A DNA stretch of 64,000 bases from Nitrospirales bacterium. Lineage in GTDB: Bacteria > Nitrospirota > Nitrospiria > Nitrospirales > UBA8639. The notes beneath the pieces are model-generated. The model saw only the letters and a program-made list of their open reading frames with translations, made no database searches and was not told the origin of the DNA. The translations under genes and the position numbers were made by a program. Positions 44,718 to 54,761 of this stretch are shown here, piece by piece; positions within the stretch are counted from its first letter, which is position 1; each line of letters opens with the position of its first letter. Where the stretch lies: the NCBI GenBank assembly GCA_021604005.1, contig BQIV01000026.1, positions 1 through 64,000 of the forward strand. Direction: 5' to 3'.

Positions 44718-46295
44718 TCATATTGCAACAAGGACAATGAGTCCTCCTGCGATTGCCACGAAATAACTCGCCGGATCCTTAATGGCCAATATTAACGGGT
44801 CATCGTCGAGCGCTCCTCGATTGGCCAAGAGCCAATTACGGCTGATCCAATAGACAAGTAGTGGGCAGGCTAACCACAAAATCTTTGGGCGTTGATAGAG
44901 AGCAAAGACATCTGGACTGTTGATGTAGAGGGCGAAGACCAGAACGGACAGGTACCCGCTGACTATTCCCATGATGGATAAGATGTGTTTATCGAGACCT
45001 TGATAGGCACGTCGTTCTAATCCCTGATGGTGTCTTACCTTACGATATTGCAACTCTAAGTATCTTTTGGTGAAGGCCAGACTCAAAAAAAAGAACATCG
45101 AAAACGCGAGAAGCCAAGAAGAAATGGATACACCAATCGCCAAACCTCCAGCGAGAACCCTGATGGTATACAGACCTGCAAGAATCAGCACGTCTAAAAT
45201 AGCCACTTGTTTCAAAAAGAGCGAGTAGCCCGTTGTTGTGATAGCATACAGGCCTATGAGTGAAAGAAATGAATTGGGTAGGGAGACGTACGCGAGAAGC
45301 ACGGCACCAAAGCCTAAGGTGGGAATCATCAGGAATCCATAGGGAATGGATAGGTCTCCACTGGCAAAGGGTCTCTCTCTTTTTTTCGGGTGTCGGCGAT
45401 CTGCCGGTAAGTCAAGAAGATCGTTGAGGATGTATAGGCTTGATGCACAAAGACTAAAAGACAGAAATGCCCATACGGCTTGCGTACTCTGTTCCCAATG
45501 TTCAAATTGATGCGAGGCTAATAATGGAAGAAAAATGAGAATATTTTTAACCCATTGTCCGATACGTAAAGCGCGAACAAGGCTCTGAACCGGACGCGTT
45601 GGCTTGTGAAAGATTTTAATCACTGAGCATGATTGGCTTGCCTGGGGAATCAGCCACCGAGTGGGATCGACAAGTAAGGCGGCGCGAGCATGAGCCCAAA
45701 TCAACAGGTCTTTTTTGTTGTCTCCGATATAATCAAAACCACGTTCTCCAAACCGTTCAATGAGCTTCTGGGACTTCTGAGTTCCCGTAAGATTTATTCT
45801 GCTATTACTGGCAAGCACTTCCGAAAAGAGGCCGAGGTGCGACGCAATGGCCTCGGCTGGTTGGTAGTCTGATCCGGTTGCTAAGACAAGCGTTCGACCT
45901 TGTCGATGTTCTTGCTTGAGATAGGCGAGTACGTCTTGGCGAAAGGGCAGTGTTCCGGGATCAAGAATCACCCGTTCGGCTAGGCGTCGTTTGAGAAACG
46001 CACGACCGCGAAGAGCCCAAATGGGAAGCATGAGCATGGCCCAGGGCTGATGTTTGCTGAGCAGCAGAATGGACTCCCACAGCACATCTGTGGCCAAAAG
46101 CGTGTCATCAAGATCAACGCAGAGTATGGGCGGAGCTGAGGTTTCACGAGAATCTGTGCAAACCTGGACGTCATTGTCTACGAATGTTGTGTCGTGCTGT
46201 TGCATGTCGTAGATGTGATGTATTCGAGTGTGGCGAGACTCTCGTGAACTCCGAAAATTTGAATATGGCTCAGCTATATCTTTATCGGCATACAA
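44718..46295 (-). CDS. HAD phosphatase-UbiA prenyltransferase fusion
   Basis: A 525-residue fusion. Residues about 55-215 are a HAD hydrolase: VDLDDTLLATD (D61 nucleophile), LATGSD motif II and GDNKKD (191-196). Residues about 235-525 are a UbiA-type transferase with 8 or 9 membrane segments, NDLLDLPAD (291-299) and RRHPKKRERP, resembling decaprenyl-phosphate phosphoribose synthase. That enzyme attaches phosphoribose to polyprenyl phosphate; the fused HAD domain could then remove the 5-phosphate. It heads the dprE1-dprE2 operon. Such HAD-UbiA fusions are seen in many bacteria. The first 50 residues are unremarkable and the start could be the Met at 46205. The exact phosphate removed is inference. 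Confidence 0.85.
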   Translation of the reverse strand: MYADKDIAEPYSNFRSSRESRHTRIHHIYDMQQHDTTFVDNDVQVCTDSRETSAPPILCVDLDDTLLATDVLWESILLLSKHQPWAMLMLPIWALRGRAFLKRRLAERVILDPGTLPFRQDVLAYLKQEHRQGRTLVLATGSDYQPAEAIASHLGLFSEVLASNSRINLTGTQKSQKLIERFGERGFDYIGDNKKDLLIWAHARAALLVDPTRWLIPQASQSCSVIKIFHKPTRPVQSLVRALRIGQWVKNILIFLPLLASHQFEHWEQSTQAVWAFLSFSLCASSLYILNDLLDLPADRRHPKKRERPFASGDLSIPYGFLMIPTLGFGAVLLAYVSLPNSFLSLIGLYAITTTGYSLFLKQVAILDVLILAGLYTIRVLAGGLAIGVSISSWLLAFSMFFFLSLAFTKRYLELQYRKVRHHQGLERRAYQGLDKHILSIMGIVSGYLSVLVFALYINSPDVFALYQRPKILWLACPLLVYWISRNWLLANRGALDDDPLILAIKDPASYFVAIAGGLIVLVAI

Positions 46296-46633
46296 ATGTG
46301 AAAACTAATGGTAAAGGAATGAACAGAACGACTTGAAACGTTCTTGATGACGTATATGATTAAGTTTTCTGAGCGGGGTGACGATGTCTCTAAGATAAGG
46401 TGCCGTGTGTTCATGTGGTGGTGGTAAACAGGATTGGGTGATGTCTGAAGCGTGCCTACTCTACGCCATGACGACTTGATCCTCCCTGCCTTATTCAGGG
46501 AAGAATCTACTCGACGTGGTCTCCAAATCAAATCATGTGAACGACAGTGCGTAGCCGTTAATTGACCATCTATCGCACGATGATCTGTTTGCAGCATAGT
46601 CATACGCCAGAGTCGGCCTGAGGAAAATGATAC
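46296..46633. other. Divergent intergenic region
   Basis: About 340 bases between the minus-strand arabinose operon and the plus-strand glycosyltransferase gene. No gene is supported. It must contain promoters in both directions, but I see no strong consensus. The GTG start of the plus-strand gene at 46634 is preceded by TGAGGA. Confidence 0.35.
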
Positions 46634-47827
46634 GTGACGCAATGCCGTTGGAATACTCGTGAACTGATTGTGATGACGTTAGGAGCTTCGTTGTTGCTGG
46701 AGATGCTCCTGTATATCAAATATTTGATGCCGCAAGATGGACAATATTTTTTCGCCCATGATCCTATAGGGGCGGATTTCATAGTATTTTGGACTGCGGC
46801 CATTTTGACGGCAACAGATCGATTGCCGGAAATATTCGATTATCAAAAATTTCATGCTGCTCAAACGGCATTACTTGGCTATGAATATCAACTTCGGATT
46901 TGGTCCTATCCGCCTCATTTTTTGTTTTATCTCTTCCCATTGTCTTGGTTGGCGTATCTTCCAGCTTATATTACCTGGAATGTCGTAACCTTCACGGCAT
47001 ACGTGTCAACAATAACGATCCACCGGTCTCCTGTGTTGACTGTATTGGCTTTGGCCGTCGCGCCTGCGACATTTATTAATATTGTGTGCGGTCAGAATGG
47101 ATTTATAAGTGGCGCGTGCTATGTCGGGGGCTTGCTGTTGCGCAAACACTCTCCAATATTTTCCGGCGTGCTGTTTGGTCTCCTTTCGTATAAACCCCAC
47201 CTGGGAATTTTGATTCCGATTATTCTTGTTGCCGAAAGAAATTGGCGCACATTATTTAGCGGGGTTCTGACTTGTGCGTTGTTGGTTGCATGTAGTGTGT
47301 TTGTGCATGGACAAGAGAGTTGGATGTTGTATGCATCAGAAACGATTAGGAATACGACAATTGTCCTGGAGAAGGTTGAAGGGTTTTTGACGTATATGAT
47401 GCCAACTATATTCATGAGTGGCCGAATCTATGGCTTTGAACAACAGACCAATTATTTGCTTCAGGCGATAATGTCGGTAATCGTCGTAGTTGGAACATAC
47501 TGGGCTGTTCGTCGAACTGATGATTTCATGCTTCGGACTGCTATTGTGTGTGTCGGGGCATTTCTGTCTTCACCGTATGCACTAGGATACGATATGACTA
47601 TTGTTTCCGCTGCAATCATCATGGTGGTCGAAATTGGCCAACGCACGGGGTTTTTATGGGGAGAAGGCGTTATTTTGACCATGGTGTGGTTCCTTCCCAT
47701 TGCCGTAATTTTTTTAAACGCCGGTGGAATGCCCGTGGCCCCAGTTATTGTGGGGCTCCTCTTTTTGATGCTGATGAATCGGGCAGGTCGTATTCCATCC
47801 AAAGCTACCATCTCAGTCATCGGCTAA
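46634..47827 (+). CDS. GT87-type (DUF2029) polytopic glycosyltransferase
   Basis: A 397-residue multi-pass membrane protein with about ten hydrophobic segments. It resembles the GT-C family GT87: an early extracytoplasmic loop DPIGADFIVFWTAA with the conserved aspartate, the SYPPHFLFYLFPL helix and SYKPHLGILIP. Family members use polyprenyl-phosphate sugars; the mycobacterial AftC/PimE enzymes transfer arabinose or mannose. Sitting opposite the UbiA-DprE1-DprE2 operon, it may use polyprenyl-phosphate-arabinose, but donor and acceptor cannot be read from sequence. GTG start. Confidence 0.75.
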   Translation: MTQCRWNTRELIVMTLGASLLLEMLLYIKYLMPQDGQYFFAHDPIGADFIVFWTAAILTATDRLPEIFDYQKFHAAQTALLGYEYQLRIWSYPPHFLFYLFPLSWLAYLPAYITWNVVTFTAYVSTITIHRSPVLTVLALAVAPATFINIVCGQNGFISGACYVGGLLLRKHSPIFSGVLFGLLSYKPHLGILIPIILVAERNWRTLFSGVLTCALLVACSVFVHGQESWMLYASETIRNTTIVLEKVEGFLTYMMPTIFMSGRIYGFEQQTNYLLQAIMSVIVVVGTYWAVRRTDDFMLRTAIVCVGAFLSSPYALGYDMTIVSAAIIMVVEIGQRTGFLWGEGVILTMVWFLPIAVIFLNAGGMPVAPVIVGLLFLMLMNRAGRIPSKATISVIG

Positions 47828-47851
47828 TGTCAACATGGAACGCTTTCCGTC

Positions 47852-48967
47852 ATGAAATCGTTTGAGACTATTGGTGAGTCCGTCGGAGCATGGTTGTGTG
47901 AACTCGAGCGCGTTTTTCCCAGGACACGATACGCATGCATGGCGAGAAATGAAGCAGGACTGGTTTTGCTGATCATGCTTTTGTTTGTCATATATGGATT
48001 GGCGTCAATGAATCAGGCTTTTCCTGAAAGAGCACCAGAGGTGACTGATGGCGAAGATGTTCGAATGTATCGCAGTGTGATAGAGCGTACGCATAATGGA
48101 GAAGGGTATTATGAGGTTGTGGGAGATGAGCTAGGCACTCGTGGATATCCGACTCAGCCATTTTTGAATTGGCGGCTGCCTACGATGTCGGTCATCATGG
48201 GGTTTTTCCCGAGTCCTGTTTGGGGGCAATGGGTGTTGGTCGTTCTTGGATTGGTGACGCTTGTCTGGTGGTTCCAAGTGATAGACTATGAGAGTGGCTT
48301 TGGATATGCCATGATTTGCAGTGTCTTATTGTGTGGGCATCTTCTCATCTGTCTGAATGAACAAGGGTACTTTTATCATGAATTGTGGGCAGGAATGTTG
48401 ATTGCCTTTTCTCTTGCAGCGCACGCACGTCAGTATATAGTCGTGAGTCTTGTGGCTGGAGTGCTTGCAACCTTCATCCGCGAGTTAGCATTCTTGTATC
48501 TCTTGATCATGTTCGCCGTGGCTTGGAATGAAAAACGGAATGGAGAGGTGTTGGGGTGGTTGGGAGGAATAACCATTTTCAGCGTAGCCCTTGTCTATCA
48601 TGCGTCAATTGTTTCCGGGTTAGTGTCATCGTCTCACGTTACGAATGAAAGTTGGATTCAATTTGGAGGATGGTCGTTTGTCTTGAGCACTGGGTATTGG
48701 AATGCTTATCTTATGGCTTCGCCGAAGTGGGTCTTGGCGGTAATCCTGCCATTGGCCTTAGTTGGGTTGGCAGGATGGCGTGGGCCTGGGGTGCGTAGTG
48801 CGTTGGTTCTAGCAGGGTATTTCAGTGTCTTTTTGATTGCCGGTCGGGCGAACAATACCTATTGGGGGCTCATGTATGCGTCTTTGGTACCACTTGGCGT
48901 AACCTATGCCATTCCAGCGGTCGTTGATCTTGTTCGAACATGTATGGAGCGAACTCATCACCGATGA
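47852..48967 (+). CDS. Polytopic membrane protein, possible GT-C transferase
   Basis: A 371-residue protein beginning 24 bases after the GT87-type gene. Residues 38-60 form the first of about nine membrane segments. The first external loop has TDGEDVRMYRSVIE and TRGYPTQPFLNWRLP, with acidic residues placed as in GT-C transferases. No standard family signature is certain, and it could be an unrelated envelope protein. The small spacing suggests cotranscription with the upstream gene. Confidence 0.65.
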   Translation: MKSFETIGESVGAWLCELERVFPRTRYACMARNEAGLVLLIMLLFVIYGLASMNQAFPERAPEVTDGEDVRMYRSVIERTHNGEGYYEVVGDELGTRGYPTQPFLNWRLPTMSVIMGFFPSPVWGQWVLVVLGLVTLVWWFQVIDYESGFGYAMICSVLLCGHLLICLNEQGYFYHELWAGMLIAFSLAAHARQYIVVSLVAGVLATFIRELAFLYLLIMFAVAWNEKRNGEVLGWLGGITIFSVALVYHASIVSGLVSSSHVTNESWIQFGGWSFVLSTGYWNAYLMASPKWVLAVILPLALVGLAGWRGPGVRSALVLAGYFSVFLIAGRANNTYWGLMYASLVPLGVTYAIPAVVDLVRTCMERTHHR

Positions 48968-49067
48968 TCGCTATGCCCCGTTGTCACCTGCCTCTCGACA
49001 CTTTTCCCACGATTGCGGCTGACAGGAGAGGAGCTGCCTTGCCCTACTTTTCGTATCGTTATGAATC

Positions 49068-50684
49068 TTATCGAATGACCTCTTCCTTCTGAATGACTCC
49101 GTGCTTGACTGTTAAACGCAAGTACCCTGCGAGTCCGTCTATGTCTGAGCCATTAATGAAAATATCTTTCATGGCACTTCGCTCTACATATTGATCATAT
49201 CCCAATAATTGAATGACGAACGTGCTCAGGTCGTAATGTGATTGAATATATGAAATATTCTCCAACGCATCTGCATCGTCGATATGGTGCGTTAGGGCAA
49301 GTAGCGGAACTTCATACACTTGTTGTTTGAACCACCCATGACCGTTCAACCCTTCTTCATTAAGCAGTTCGCCGTGATCTGCTGTGAAAAAGATGTATGT
49401 CGGTTTCTGACTTTTTTCACGGAGCGTCGTAATGATTTCCGTAATGACATAGTCCGTGTACAAAATACTATTGTCATAATCGGAATCGAACTTTTTAAAC
49501 TCAGGAGGAAATCTTTTCCCATAGGGGGAATGGGAACCTCGTTGATTCAGGACGATAAAGTTGCTGTCGCGAAAATCGATATGATCAAGATACTCGGCCA
49601 AGGCCATATCGTGTGCAGACATAGTCTCGTCGAATTCTGAGCGAGTGATATAATGATCGATATTTTTTTTGCAAAGCACATTCTCCATAATCTTCATGTG
49701 CTGTCTCTGATAGGCCGTCACAAAATAGGTCGAAAACGCATTCTGTTTTGCTAATCGAAACAAGCAGTTACTTTGGTTTGTGATTTGTGTGGTAACGCCT
49801 GGATGTTTGAGCCTGTTTAAAATACCGCCAACCCCCGTTAGACTCATGGTGCCCGACGTGTATATCGTTTTGGCTTTGAGTGTTTTCAATTGATCGAGTC
49901 GAGGTGTTGTCACGTGCTTCGTATACCCGAGCAGTGATAGGTGATCGGCTCGGAGTGATTCTCCAATTATTAAGATAATATTGACGTCTGGATTCTTAAC
50001 GGATATGTGGGGTGATGGAATTTCTGGATACATATTAATGTTGCCGAATAACTTTTTCGGGACAATGCCGAGTGTGAAGTATTTTATGGAACGAAACATA
50101 TTTTGTTGAGCAAGAATATGAGGCTTGGGCATAACGAGCATGGCTTCAGCGTTCCACAACTTGCCATGTTTGTTGTTCAATAAAATGTACGTAAGGGCAA
50201 GATCGCCAACAAAAAGTAGGATTAAGACGATTGGCATGTAACGGTATGTAATCATGGATGACCCAACTCGTTGTGTCAGGTAAAACATGATCGTACCCAT
50301 GACACCAACAATGAAGCTGGGGAGGAGCATGGAGTCGAGTTCATCCCAAAACGATTCAGCAGCTTCTTCCGGGAAAGCGTAGGCTTGGTAAAAAGAGATT
50401 GGTTGCAGAAACGTACCGAAATACTGAAAATTTAATAGCTGAATGACGGTCATAAGAAGCATGATTCCCAAGAGACTCGCTCGTGTCTTGGGACCGCAAA
50501 AAGATAAGGTCAAAATGATGTAGAAAAATTGTCCGGTTGCCTGCCAGTCAATCTCTTCAAGCGAAAAGGGGTAATGCGGGTTCACAAAGTGTGTCAGTGA
50601 TTCGATCCCATACATGCCGAGGATCACCACGCTCAAATACCATATATTCTTTCCGAAATACGACCGAAACTTTTCCATACGCAC
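49068..50684 (-). CDS. Phosphoethanolamine-transferase-like membrane protein
   Basis: A 538-residue EptA-like protein: about five transmembrane segments in the first 165 residues and a periplasmic alkaline-phosphatase-type domain with IIGESLRADHLSLLGY, the nucleophile threonine region TSGTMSLTGVGG, QRGSHSPYG and FFTADHGELLNEEGLNGHG. Such proteins move phosphoethanolamine from phosphatidylethanolamine onto lipid A, LPS core or other glycans. It lies convergent to the GT-C genes. Which glycan it decorates is unknown. The ORF has two possible starts (MRMEKF or MEKF). Confidence 0.82.
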   Translation of the reverse strand: MRMEKFRSYFGKNIWYLSVVILGMYGIESLTHFVNPHYPFSLEEIDWQATGQFFYIILTLSFCGPKTRASLLGIMLLMTVIQLLNFQYFGTFLQPISFYQAYAFPEEAAESFWDELDSMLLPSFIVGVMGTIMFYLTQRVGSSMITYRYMPIVLILLFVGDLALTYILLNNKHGKLWNAEAMLVMPKPHILAQQNMFRSIKYFTLGIVPKKLFGNINMYPEIPSPHISVKNPDVNIILIIGESLRADHLSLLGYTKHVTTPRLDQLKTLKAKTIYTSGTMSLTGVGGILNRLKHPGVTTQITNQSNCLFRLAKQNAFSTYFVTAYQRQHMKIMENVLCKKNIDHYITRSEFDETMSAHDMALAEYLDHIDFRDSNFIVLNQRGSHSPYGKRFPPEFKKFDSDYDNSILYTDYVITEIITTLREKSQKPTYIFFTADHGELLNEEGLNGHGWFKQQVYEVPLLALTHHIDDADALENISYIQSHYDLSTFVIQLLGYDQYVERSAMKDIFINGSDIDGLAGYLRLTVKHGVIQKEEVIR

Positions 50685-51229
50685 CGTAATGGTTCCTCTA
50701 TATCAGATGCCAGGTGATTCTTTGGAGTGAAGAGTAGAAATCCATGTCATGGGTGTGAAAAAGGTTGACGAAGATTCCTGATGCACCCACGAGATTGATA
50801 TGTGCATTCAAGATTCCATTCGCCTGCTACGACTCTACTGACGATATCGGCCTTGCCCTCTCGTGCCTTAATGCAGGAGATATTCTTCTGGGCGACGATT
50901 CTATTTAAGCGATACTGCATGGCGGTATCTTGATGCGAGTGTGAGCGGGACTCAGAGAACGGAGTCTGACATGCTTGCTGAATCTTAGACCCTGTGTAGT
51001 ATTGGTGTGTGATCAGAAGTACATTAAGTTTGTGGGGCCTTCGTCCGAAGAGTTCTTTGCTAACTCATGTCAGAAAGTCCCGTGTTTTACGCGGGGATGA
51101 ATGGCATCCTTTTTAGGAGGCTTGGAGGGCGAATTCCTTCAAACTCTCTTGCAGGGATTTTGAGCAGTCCCGCCCTTTGGGAGGGGAGCTTCACTCCTCC
51201 GCTCATTACACCAAGCTTGTTTCGTTACA
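50685..51229. other. Non-coding region between divergent genes
   Basis: About 545 bases. The left half shows nothing recognisable. The right part (51070-51200) contains hairpins that resemble the right end of IS200/IS605-type elements (listed separately). No gene is supported; a 63-codon frame at 51067 overlaps the hairpins. Confidence 0.4.
51066..51200 (+). mobile_element. Possible IS200/IS605-type end relic
   Basis: The segment CAGAAAGTCCCGTG-TTTTA-CGCGGGGATGAATGG forms a 6-bp hairpin (CCCGTG/CGCGGG) followed by ATGAATGGC, and resembles 3' ends of TnpB-bearing IS605 elements as I remember them. A second GC-rich inverted pair, CCCGCCC/GGGAGGGG, lies at about 51171-51187. There is no transposase or TnpB gene, so at most this is a remnant. 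Low confidence. Confidence 0.25.
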
Positions 51230-53104
51230 ATGTCGTTTTTCCATACACAGACGTCTGAAAAGGAAATTCCTCAGACCCACCCATCGGTTACATATTTTCT
51301 TATTTTCCTACTTCTTACAATCCAACTTTTGTGGTTTTTGAATAGTCCTCTCCTTCTTACGGACGGAGGAATTGTCGGGTCTGATAGTTACATGCATCTC
51401 AATCGTGTTGTGCATCTGGTGGAATCAGGGGAGTGGTTTCATGCGGTGTATCCACGTAGCAATGCTCCGTATGGCGAGCTGTTGCATTGGACACGATTGA
51501 TGGACATTCTCCTTCTCAGCGGAGCGGGTCTCTTAACCGTATTTGTTCCGTTTTCAACGGCTCTTCATTGGTGGGGGGTCTCGTTCGGTCCCGTGGTACA
51601 CATCTGTGCCGTGCTCTCGTTGATTTGGATGATGAGGCCCGTTTTTGATCGAGAACATCAATTATTAGCCGGGGGGCTTTTTCTCTTGCAACCAGCCTTG
51701 TTTCAAAGTTTTTTGGCTGGTCGTCCAGATCACCATGGGGTGCTTGTTGTGTGCTTTATCGTTCTTCTTGGCATAACCTATCGAATTTGTGCCACATCGT
51801 TATCCCGTAAGTGGTGTGTGGCTGCAGGGTGGATGATGGCTATAGCAATGTGGGCAAGCGTGGAATCGCTTACGATGTTATGGGTCTGTCTATCTAGTCT
51901 TGCAATGGGATGGGTATGGTACGGAACGGATTGGGGAAGACGGAATCTGGTGGTAACGGGCGTGCTAAGTGTTGTGACGTTTGTGGTCCTTCTCGTGGAC
52001 CGGGGCTTTGAGGAAATATTTTACAGTGAATATGATCGATTATCCTTTGTACATTGGAGTCTATTCGCACTTATTGCAAGTTTTTGGATAGCTGTCTGGT
52101 TGAAGGAACGCATGGGGAGAAAAGACTCGACCTTGGGGCAGCGTGTAGGGCTCGGAGTCGGAGGCCTAACGGTGGTCTTGGGTATGCATTGGGTCTGTTT
52201 CCCCAAGTTTCTACATGGTCCCCTTGTGGATGTTCATCCGGAAATGATGACGCTGCTCTGGAATCGGGTTGCGGAAACGCAACCACTGCTTGGGATGGAG
52301 ACATGGCAGATTGGCCGGCTCATTCTGTTTCTCGGCATTGCGTTTCCTGCACTCCCATATTTACTCTGGTTGATTCGGGTGGAAGCCTGCGTTGCTCATC
52401 GATGGTTTTGGTGTATGGTTGGGATGGGTGCAATCGTGTTTCTCCCATTAGCACTCCTTGAAGCTCGTTGGGCGCCTTACGCCGAGTTGCTGATGTTGTT
52501 GCCTTACACACATCTTATGGGGAAGGTGTTTCAGAAGGTTGCCGACCCTATACGCGCACCTTGGAATTCCGTGGTCAAGGCGAGCCTAGTTCTGGTAGGG
52601 GCAATGTGGTGTTTGTTCGTTGGGACCAAAATGTTGGAAGCGGAGGCGGGTGGTATTCGTGCCGTGACGCCTCAAGATTGCCCCATCATTCCGTTATCCC
52701 GCTACTTGAATAATCCAACTGGATTTGGACGTGACAAACAAACTATTTTAGCGTTTATCGATTTCGGTCCAGAATTGTTGTATCGGACGGCGCATCAGGT
52801 CATCATGACTCCTTACCACCGAAATGCTGCAGGAAACCTTGATGCATATCGAATTATGTCGGACCCTACAAATACGATTGCTAAACAAGTGTTGCAGACA
52901 CGAATGGTTGATCTAATCGTCACGTGTCCTTCCTCTCCTACTGAGTCCTCATTTTTCCGATCTTCCGAACAAAGCCTATCATTTTATGATCGACTCAATC
53001 AGGGGCGTGTTCCTCGGTGGATACGTGAAGTCCAATTGCCCTCCTCATTAGCCGTGCATTTCAAATTATTTCAAGTGCAACAATCCCAAGAAGATCCTAC
53101 CTGA
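51230..53104 (+). CDS. Large polytopic GT-C-like glycosyltransferase
   Basis: A 624-residue protein with about 11-13 membrane segments in the first 480 residues and a soluble C-terminal domain of about 150 residues facing the periplasm. The first loop has VGSDSYMHLNRVVHLVESGEWF, analogous to the D-x-Y motif of oligosaccharyltransferase-like GT-C proteins, and later GRPDHHGVLV resembles the second conserved loop. It may transfer a sugar or oligosaccharide from a polyprenol carrier to a protein or glycan. Protein O- or N-glycosylation is a possible role given the adjacent pilus genes, but this is speculative. The ATG at 51230 has no clear ribosome site. Confidence 0.72.
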   Translation: MSFFHTQTSEKEIPQTHPSVTYFLIFLLLTIQLLWFLNSPLLLTDGGIVGSDSYMHLNRVVHLVESGEWFHAVYPRSNAPYGELLHWTRLMDILLLSGAGLLTVFVPFSTALHWWGVSFGPVVHICAVLSLIWMMRPVFDREHQLLAGGLFLLQPALFQSFLAGRPDHHGVLVVCFIVLLGITYRICATSLSRKWCVAAGWMMAIAMWASVESLTMLWVCLSSLAMGWVWYGTDWGRRNLVVTGVLSVVTFVVLLVDRGFEEIFYSEYDRLSFVHWSLFALIASFWIAVWLKERMGRKDSTLGQRVGLGVGGLTVVLGMHWVCFPKFLHGPLVDVHPEMMTLLWNRVAETQPLLGMETWQIGRLILFLGIAFPALPYLLWLIRVEACVAHRWFWCMVGMGAIVFLPLALLEARWAPYAELLMLLPYTHLMGKVFQKVADPIRAPWNSVVKASLVLVGAMWCLFVGTKMLEAEAGGIRAVTPQDCPIIPLSRYLNNPTGFGRDKQTILAFIDFGPELLYRTAHQVIMTPYHRNAAGNLDAYRIMSDPTNTIAKQVLQTRMVDLIVTCPSSPTESSFFRSSEQSLSFYDRLNQGRVPRWIREVQLPSSLAVHFKLFQVQQSQEDPT

Positions 53105-53307
53105 GTATCGTGTGTCTCACTCATCGAGGGGGCCGTGTTGTCTCGTTTATGACCAGATGGTGGTGAGATCGTGGCGTGTCATGCCATGAGGAAGGAATGG
53201 CCAGCACCGTTGGAATGAAGCGTATAGATGCGAACAGGAGTCATGACCGGTCGTGATGAAGATCGGCATGTTGCGAGTTTTTCACATGACATGATAGTAC
53301 CAATACT

Positions 53308-54537
53308 CTATTTATGTGGCATCCGAAAAAGACTAAGTAAAAAACTTGAAAACATTAGTTCAATTCCTAGGGTAAGCGCTGTGGTGCCTGGGATGACAAG
53401 TCGAAGACTATGAGAGTATGACAAGGCTCCAAAATTTTGACTATGCCAATAGAGGACTCCTAGCGAGAGGATAATGGCTCCGAGCAACGTGATGAAGATC
53501 CCGCTGATAATGCCAACTTCTAAAGTCAGGCGTCGAAGGATGCGTTGGAATACTGGATCTGGAGGAAGGAAGCCGGTGGAAATGGCAAATGATTTCGAGA
53601 TGATCCCGAAGGTCACCAGATTAAATCCTGTCAGAATAGCCATCGCCGAGACTAACAATGTATTGGTGTCAAAGGTAATGCCGCTAAGTGTGATCGGCCC
53701 AGTGAGGAGTATGGTTCCACTTATCATCCCTGTAAGAAAGAGAAGAGATCCTGGTAGGAGGAACAACCATCGAGGACAATAGAGCAACATAAACCTGAGG
53801 TGCCGCCAGCCATCTCGCCAGGTGCGGAGATGCGGTGGCCGATTTCTACCATCTCTGTGTAAGGTAATCGGGATTTCAGTTATGCGTGCCTTGATGAGCG
53901 TAGCCTTAATGACCATTTCTGAGGCAAATTCCATTCCTGTGGCTTGTAAGTCTAATGTGTGGATGAATTGGCGGCGGAATCCACGCATGCCACAGTGAAA
54001 ATCTGTCACTGGAGAATTGAAAAACAGTCTTCCAATGCGACTTAACGCGGGGTTTCCTAAATACCGATGAAGCCAAGGCATAGCGCCTGGTAATATCGTT
54101 CCGCCAGCATGTGGGAATCGGCATCCCATGACGAGGTCATACCCTGCCCGTAATTTCTCTATGAATGGATAGATGGACGTGAAGTCGTAACTATCATCGG
54201 CATCTCCCATAATCACATATTTCCCGCGAGCCATTGCGATCCCGGCCATAAGCGCAGCCCCATACCCACGTTCCTGTACATGAATGACCATAGCACCGCA
54301 GGCATCAGCCTTCTCCTTCGAGTCATCCTGACTTCCGTTGTCCGCAACAATGACTTCAGCGTGAAGATGATGTGTTGCAATGGCGAGATTGGCTTTTCGC
54401 AAACAGGATTCAAGCGTGGTAGCTTCGTTGAGACAGGGGAGGACAATCGACACTTCTGGGGCTGTGTCGTTGTTCGATGAAGTCGTTGTGTCCCAAGTCG
54501 ATATATCCCAGGCGGTAATAAGATCTTGTGATCGCAT
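53308..54537 (-). CDS. Family 2 glycosyltransferase, polyprenol-phosphate sugar synthase type
   Basis: A 409-residue membrane-linked enzyme. Residues about 27-240 are a GT-A domain: VSIVLPCLNEATTLE, ADNGSQDDS, GDADDSYDF (metal and donor aspartates) and FHCGMRGFRRQF. This matches dolichol/polyprenol-phosphate glucose or mannose synthases (DPM/GtrB-like). Four hydrophobic segments follow (residues about 245-405), as in GtrB proteins. It probably makes polyprenyl-phosphate sugar that GT-C transferases on the opposite strand could use. It lies convergent to the 624-residue GT-C gene and divergent from the pilus leader. Confidence 0.85.
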   Translation of the reverse strand: MRSQDLITAWDISTWDTTTSSNNDTAPEVSIVLPCLNEATTLESCLRKANLAIATHHLHAEVIVADNGSQDDSKEKADACGAMVIHVQERGYGAALMAGIAMARGKYVIMGDADDSYDFTSIYPFIEKLRAGYDLVMGCRFPHAGGTILPGAMPWLHRYLGNPALSRIGRLFFNSPVTDFHCGMRGFRRQFIHTLDLQATGMEFASEMVIKATLIKARITEIPITLHRDGRNRPPHLRTWRDGWRHLRFMLLYCPRWLFLLPGSLLFLTGMISGTILLTGPITLSGITFDTNTLLVSAMAILTGFNLVTFGIISKSFAISTGFLPPDPVFQRILRRLTLEVGIISGIFITLLGAIILSLGVLYWHSQNFGALSYSHSLRLVIPGTTALTLGIELMFSSFLLSLFRMPHK

Positions 54538-54761
54538 GTCTGTGATGTCTGAATTTTAGTAGCGGAAAGATGGCTGCAGGGTTTTCCTCTTCTTTATGAG
54601 AAGATTCGGTAAAATATTCGACTTCTTGAGTCTTTTCGTGATCCAACGGCTGTTTTTAGGTTCAATGAGAGGATCATGAAAAACACGAAGAGACAGAAAG
54701 TTGTACTCAAGTTTTAGTATGGAGGTCCGATAAGGCTCATCATATTCGATTACTAAGAACT

